This document shows, one piece after another, positions 62,336-64,000 of a stretch of DNA of 64,000 nucleotides. Below the pieces are notes generated by a model, which was not told the DNA's origin, made no database searches, and saw only the letters and a program-made list of their open reading frames with translations. The stretch spans positions 52,777,001 to 52,841,000 of the forward strand of contig CM048552.1 of NCBI GenBank assembly GCA_026413225.1, read 5' to 3'. Each line of letters begins with the position of its first letter. Within the stretch, counting starts at the first letter, position 1. The translations under genes and the position numbers were made by a program. The stretch comes from Otis tarda. Lineage: Eukaryota; Chordata; Aves; Otidiformes; Otididae.

Positions 62336-64000
62336 AGGTAGTTCAAAGAAATCTATGCTGGATGAACAAACACAGACCACCCTTGGATTTACTATTTGTA
62401 AAAGAAGTTCATCTTAGACTTAAGAAAATACTGAGTATCCAAAACGAATCTGATGTTGGGTAGGATCTGGTCAAGTATCCCTAGGACTAGACTACATTTA
62501 GTTTGAACTTTTTATGTTTTGGGGGTTTTTTTTGCTTCTCATGACTGCACTAAACTAATTTTTATAGAGTAGTTCTACTACTAAATGTACTTCATACATT
62601 TTGCTTAATGATTGTGTCCAAAGTTTTTAATTTATAACTTGTAAATTGATTTGATATAGTTTACTTGAAAATGCATTTGATATGCTAGTAGAAATTGACA
62701 GAGAGAAATGTAGTAAAGGGGAATTTTTTATTTAAGTAGTGAAATAGAATTCAGGCTCTTTATTTTATCTATTTTGCATATTTATGTATACTAATGTTTC
62801 AGTATAAAAGCAATAGCAATGAACTGCTTTAATGCAATAGCATTCCTTACTGCCTTAACAAGCAGGTCTATGTTTCAATAACTAGTTTCAGATATTTTAC
62901 AAAAAAAGCAATTAATCCATTTGGGCTTCTGTCCACACATTGATCTTTGCGTCTCCTGGATGAAACAAGACGATAGTATAGTGTACTGGTCGAGTTTTCA
63001 GGAACAGTCCAAACTGTGTGGTTTTTGTGTTACATGCCTGATTAAAAATTTAAACATTGCCACCGTAAGTGTCAAGCTGTCACCAGGGCATCTCTAATTG
63101 CATTCACTCCCTGCCTCAAGCAGCAGCTGACATTTCTGGGGCAACATCTGGCAACCAATATGCAGCTGGTGTATACAATAGGCAGTAGAAATATACAATA
63201 GGTGTTTTCTGGAGAAAACCCAAAAAGACAAGGAAGAAAAGCATAGTATAAGCTTTCCTTTTTTTTTTTTTGTACGAAAAATATCTACTAGCAGGTATAA
63301 TCTGAGTCTGAAAGTTATGTTTAGACTTCTTTTTCAGTAGTTGATGCAATATAATTAGAGGACGCTATTATCTAATGACTTTTCAAGTTTGCAAGCAGTT
63401 ATAGATAGGTTCATGGCGAGGTAGTAGTTCTACAAAGTAGTTTCTCTAAATGTGGCTGTAACTTTGCTCTAATGGGACAGGACTTCAGAGGCTAGGAACA
63501 TGTATTCAGTAAGAGACTTATATTTAGCAGCTACTTGGAACCTGGTTTAAAATGATTTATGTTGAGAGAAATTACAGATGACAGAAAGAGCACACAATAT
63601 AGTGTCTCTGTGACTTTTGGCTCATCCCTGAGTGTAAAACCAAAATAGACTTATGGTCATGTCTAAGTGAGGTAAAAGTTAGAAATAAAGAATGAGTATG
63701 AAAAAAAATAGAACTTCAAAGACTGAAACTTTAAATATAGTTGTGCTCAGAAAGTGATGATGTCAGAGATATTATAATCAACAGCTATTGCTCCTGAGCA
63801 TAGTCAAATATTATCATCTTTCTTTCTGGCAAAAATGACGTCTACTACATTTCATTGTTGTTGTTGTTAGTACTGCAGAACTAAACAGTTATGTGAGACT
63901 GATCTGCTTTTTTCCTGGTTTGTGCGTCATCACTGCGATTGTTCATGAGACTTCTGTTACATAAACGTTATTGCTGATTGTGATTCACGGGCAGAAAAGA

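Larger units (their letters stand above)
55548..64000 (+). other. ANO4 intron 4, left 8.4 kb (continues past the window)
   Basis: Starts gtaaga. No further ANO4 exon is found. This intron is rich in transposons: two solo LTRs and two CR1 tails, all in the sense orientation, and an (AAAC)n repeat. Stretches without a call are 55548-56199, 56742-58861, 60020-60695, 60735-60988 and 62336-64000. They are AT-rich, and short T or A runs are the only features. Confidence 0.85.

Noticed and set aside
55548-64000. Search for the next ANO4 exon (SSLINSD segment)
   Set aside because: No frame in the remaining 8.4 kb encodes it, so it must lie to the right of the window.

Overview
This is a window of bird nuclear DNA, AT-rich and almost entirely non-coding. 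Evidence for a bird: CR1 LINEs ending in the 8-bp (ATTCTATG)n tail, solo LTRs of the avian ERVL-like type, and four short exons of a conserved vertebrate gene spaced 7 to 16 kb apart. The LTR types fit a non-galliform (Neoaves-like) bird, but I cannot name the species.

The one host gene is ANO4 (anoctamin-4, TMEM16 family) on the + strand. Its first four coding exons lie at 24501-24570 (start codon), 40918-41028, 48070-48206 and 55389-55547. Joined, they give 159 codons that match the cytoplasmic N-terminus of vertebrate ANO4 into the start of the anoctamin dimerisation domain. Splice phases agree at every junction. The next exon and all transmembrane exons lie beyond the right edge. The first 24.4 kb is upstream sequence, probably a 5'UTR intron or promoter-proximal flank. 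The first coding exon appears to carry a 38-codon upstream ORF that stops two bases before the ANO4 ATG.

Transposable elements explain most other recognisable structure. A 5'-truncated but otherwise well-kept CR1 lies at about 18485-22156 (+). It carries the end of ORF1 (SGNH-type esterase) and an unbroken ORF2 of 985 codons (APE-type endonuclease plus reverse transcriptase). ORF2 is in the -1 frame relative to ORF1, and the ORF1 stop codon is directly preceded by TTTAAAC, a canonical -1 ribosomal frameshift heptamer in the correct phase. A second CR1 of the same subfamily (54556-54956, -) differs from it at only about five positions in roughly 400 bp. Two older CR1 tails (60989-61651 and 61890-62335) and one very old amniote L3-like CR1 (about 14240-14745) are also present. 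Two solo LTRs sit in ANO4 intron 4 (56200-56741 and 58867-60014), the second with a perfect 5-bp target duplication. A 99-bp miniature relative of the second LTR, with its own perfect 5-bp target duplication, lies at 31070-31168.

I saw no tRNA, rRNA, CRISPR array or complete host gene. Most other open frames are chance, low-complexity or TE-derived.
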